Positions 63,165 to 64,000 of a stretch of 64,000 nt of DNA are shown here, one piece after another. The translations under genes were made by a program, and so were the position numbers. The stretch's first letter is position 1; every line of letters starts with the position of its first letter. The notes under the pieces were generated by a model. It did not search any database, was not told where the DNA came from, and saw only the letters and a list, made by a program, of their open reading frames with translations. The DNA is from Ruegeria sp. HKCCD8929 (GTDB lineage Bacteria > Pseudomonadota > Alphaproteobacteria > Rhodobacterales > Rhodobacteraceae), in the NCBI RefSeq assembly GCF_013031405.1, contig NZ_WPZY01000004.1, positions 186,001-250,000 on the forward strand, read 5' to 3'.

Positions 63165-64000
63165 GCCCAGTTCCCCTTGGACATCAGCCCCAATATCTCA
63201 AGCTGACGCCAGTTGATGTATTTTTCGGACCATTTGCTCCAGAATACCGGCTGTTCACGCAGTTTCTGCGCATAAGCCTTGTACTCGGAGGACGCGGCAT
63301 AGTGCTGATTGCGCGCCAGCTCCTCCTCGGCCTTGGCGCTGAACGTGTCGATGAGCTTGGTGTGCAGCAACACGCCGCTGGCCTTTTCGCCGCCGGTTTC
63401 GTCATAGACCTGGTTCAGCCCGCGCGGCAGCAGCGCGTGGGTCGAGCTGACATAGGCATAGCGGCGATCCCACCGGACCAACGGGATCTTGTTGAGCGCC
63501 GGCGCCTTTTTCGGGTTGTCCGAAAAGAACATCCGGCAACGGGGGCCACCTTGGATCCAGAGGTTCCCGTAGGCGTGGTTCTTGCTGATCGTATAGTTGC
63601 CTGAATCGAACCAGTTGGCGATTTCCAGCGGGTTCTGCCCTTCGCGATACGGGGTCTCGTCGATCCGGCCCTTGGGATAAACGTCGACCAGCATCGAGCT
63701 GAAGCTGCGCACGCCGATATTGTCCAGCCAGTCGGTCAGGGCCTGAACGGGTCTGGAGTCGCAAAACGGATAAACCAGGAACTCATCTGGGTCGATGGTC
63801 AGCGTCCAGTGGCCATGCGCATATGTCCGCAACAGGTAATTCGTCCAATCGACGCCGTATGTGGCCCGCTTGTAGCTTTTGTTCGAATACCAGACCGAGA
63901 CGTCCGGGTGCGAGCCGAGGAACTCCAGGGTTCCGTCATCGCTGTCATTGTCGATGAACAGAAAATGGTCGATGCCCAGGTCGCGGTAGTAGCGCAGGAA
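63161..64000 (-). CDS. Glycosyltransferase family 2-like protein, C-terminal part (cut by window end)
   Basis: The frame stays open to base 64000, so the N-terminus lies beyond the window; 279 residues are visible. HFLFIDNDSDDGTLEFL carries the DxD-type motif of GT2-4 (GT-A fold) glycosyltransferases, followed by HGHWTLTIDPDEFLVYP with a second acidic motif and the C-terminal KYINWRQLEI. It is the upstream gene of the cluster with GT14 and sulfotransferase. Acceptor and sugar donor are unknown. Confidence 0.82.
   Translation of the reverse strand, partial: FLRYYRDLGIDHFLFIDNDSDDGTLEFLGSHPDVSVWYSNKSYKRATYGVDWTNYLLRTYAHGHWTLTIDPDEFLVYPFCDSRPVQALTDWLDNIGVRSFSSMLVDVYPKGRIDETPYREGQNPLEIANWFDSGNYTISKNHAYGNLWIQGGPRCRMFFSDNPKKAPALNKIPLVRWDRRYAYVSSTHALLPRGLNQVYDETGGEKASGVLLHTKLIDTFSAKAEEELARNQHYAASSEYKAYAQKLREQPVFWSKWSEKYINWRQLEILGLMSKGNWA

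Overview
The window is a gene-dense, high-GC chromosomal segment of a marine alphaproteobacterium of the Rhodobacterales (Roseobacter group, Ruegeria/Silicibacter-like). Three things point there: the C-terminus of a RegB-type redox kinase at the left edge; the conserved block maf-aroE-coaE-dnaQ / hemJ-rho-mnmE-mnmG-rsmG-parA-parB; and a NaChBac-type sodium channel whose TLESWS filter is like that of the Silicibacter channel. No rRNA, tRNA, insertion sequence, prophage or CRISPR array was seen.

Layout. 1-2.5 kb: regB 3' end, a kinase-less PAS protein, and tsaE. 2.5-10.8 kb: a tightly overlapping run tsaE-amgK-murU-addB-addA (cell-wall sugar salvage plus the AddAB recombination nuclease), then trxA with its own promoter and terminator. 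11-17 kb: two tandem Lin0512-family genes, a DUF1127 protein, hslV and hslU flanking a divergent DM13 protein, a lipoprotein hydrolase and an MFS transporter. 17-23.4 kb: Tim44-like/mltA/Smr on the minus strand, fxsA and secB on the plus strand, then maf-aroE-coaE-dnaQ on the minus strand. 23.4-23.8 kb: the only gene-free stretch over 300 bases, between divergent maf and hemJ. It is AT-rich with DnaA-box-like sites and is the best oriC candidate. 23.8-31.2 kb: hemJ, rho, mnmE, mnmG, rsmG, parA, parB, with two perfect parS sites inside or at the starts of mnmG and rsmG. 31-35.7 kb: DUF454, hemW, rdgB, rph (minus) and hrcA-grpE (plus).

35.8-48.5 kb: mutS (TTG start) divergent from the hybrid malic enzyme maeB, a PfkB sugar kinase, msrA, a class IV aminotransferase overlapping a sulfotransferase, SCP2, argG-DUF1810, an unknown membrane protein and ilvA. 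48.5-53.5 kb: an Hpt protein divergent from a receiver-PP2C phosphatase, two Nudix enzymes, hslO and a CCA-adding-type enzyme. 53.6-60 kb: a heterodimeric ABC exporter preceded by an 8-codon mini-ORF, a 23S-type RNA methyltransferase, the voltage-gated sodium channel and an L,D-transpeptidase. 60-64 kb: a minus-strand surface-glycan cluster of GT2-like glycosyltransferase (cut by the window edge), GT14-like glycosyltransferase and a large two-part sulfotransferase.

Most of the window is core genome: DNA repair, chromosome origin and partition, protein quality control and tRNA modification. The parts most worth follow-up are the candidate origin with embedded parS sites, the right-edge glycan/sulfation cluster, the aminotransferase-sulfotransferase pair, and several unexplained intergenic motifs.
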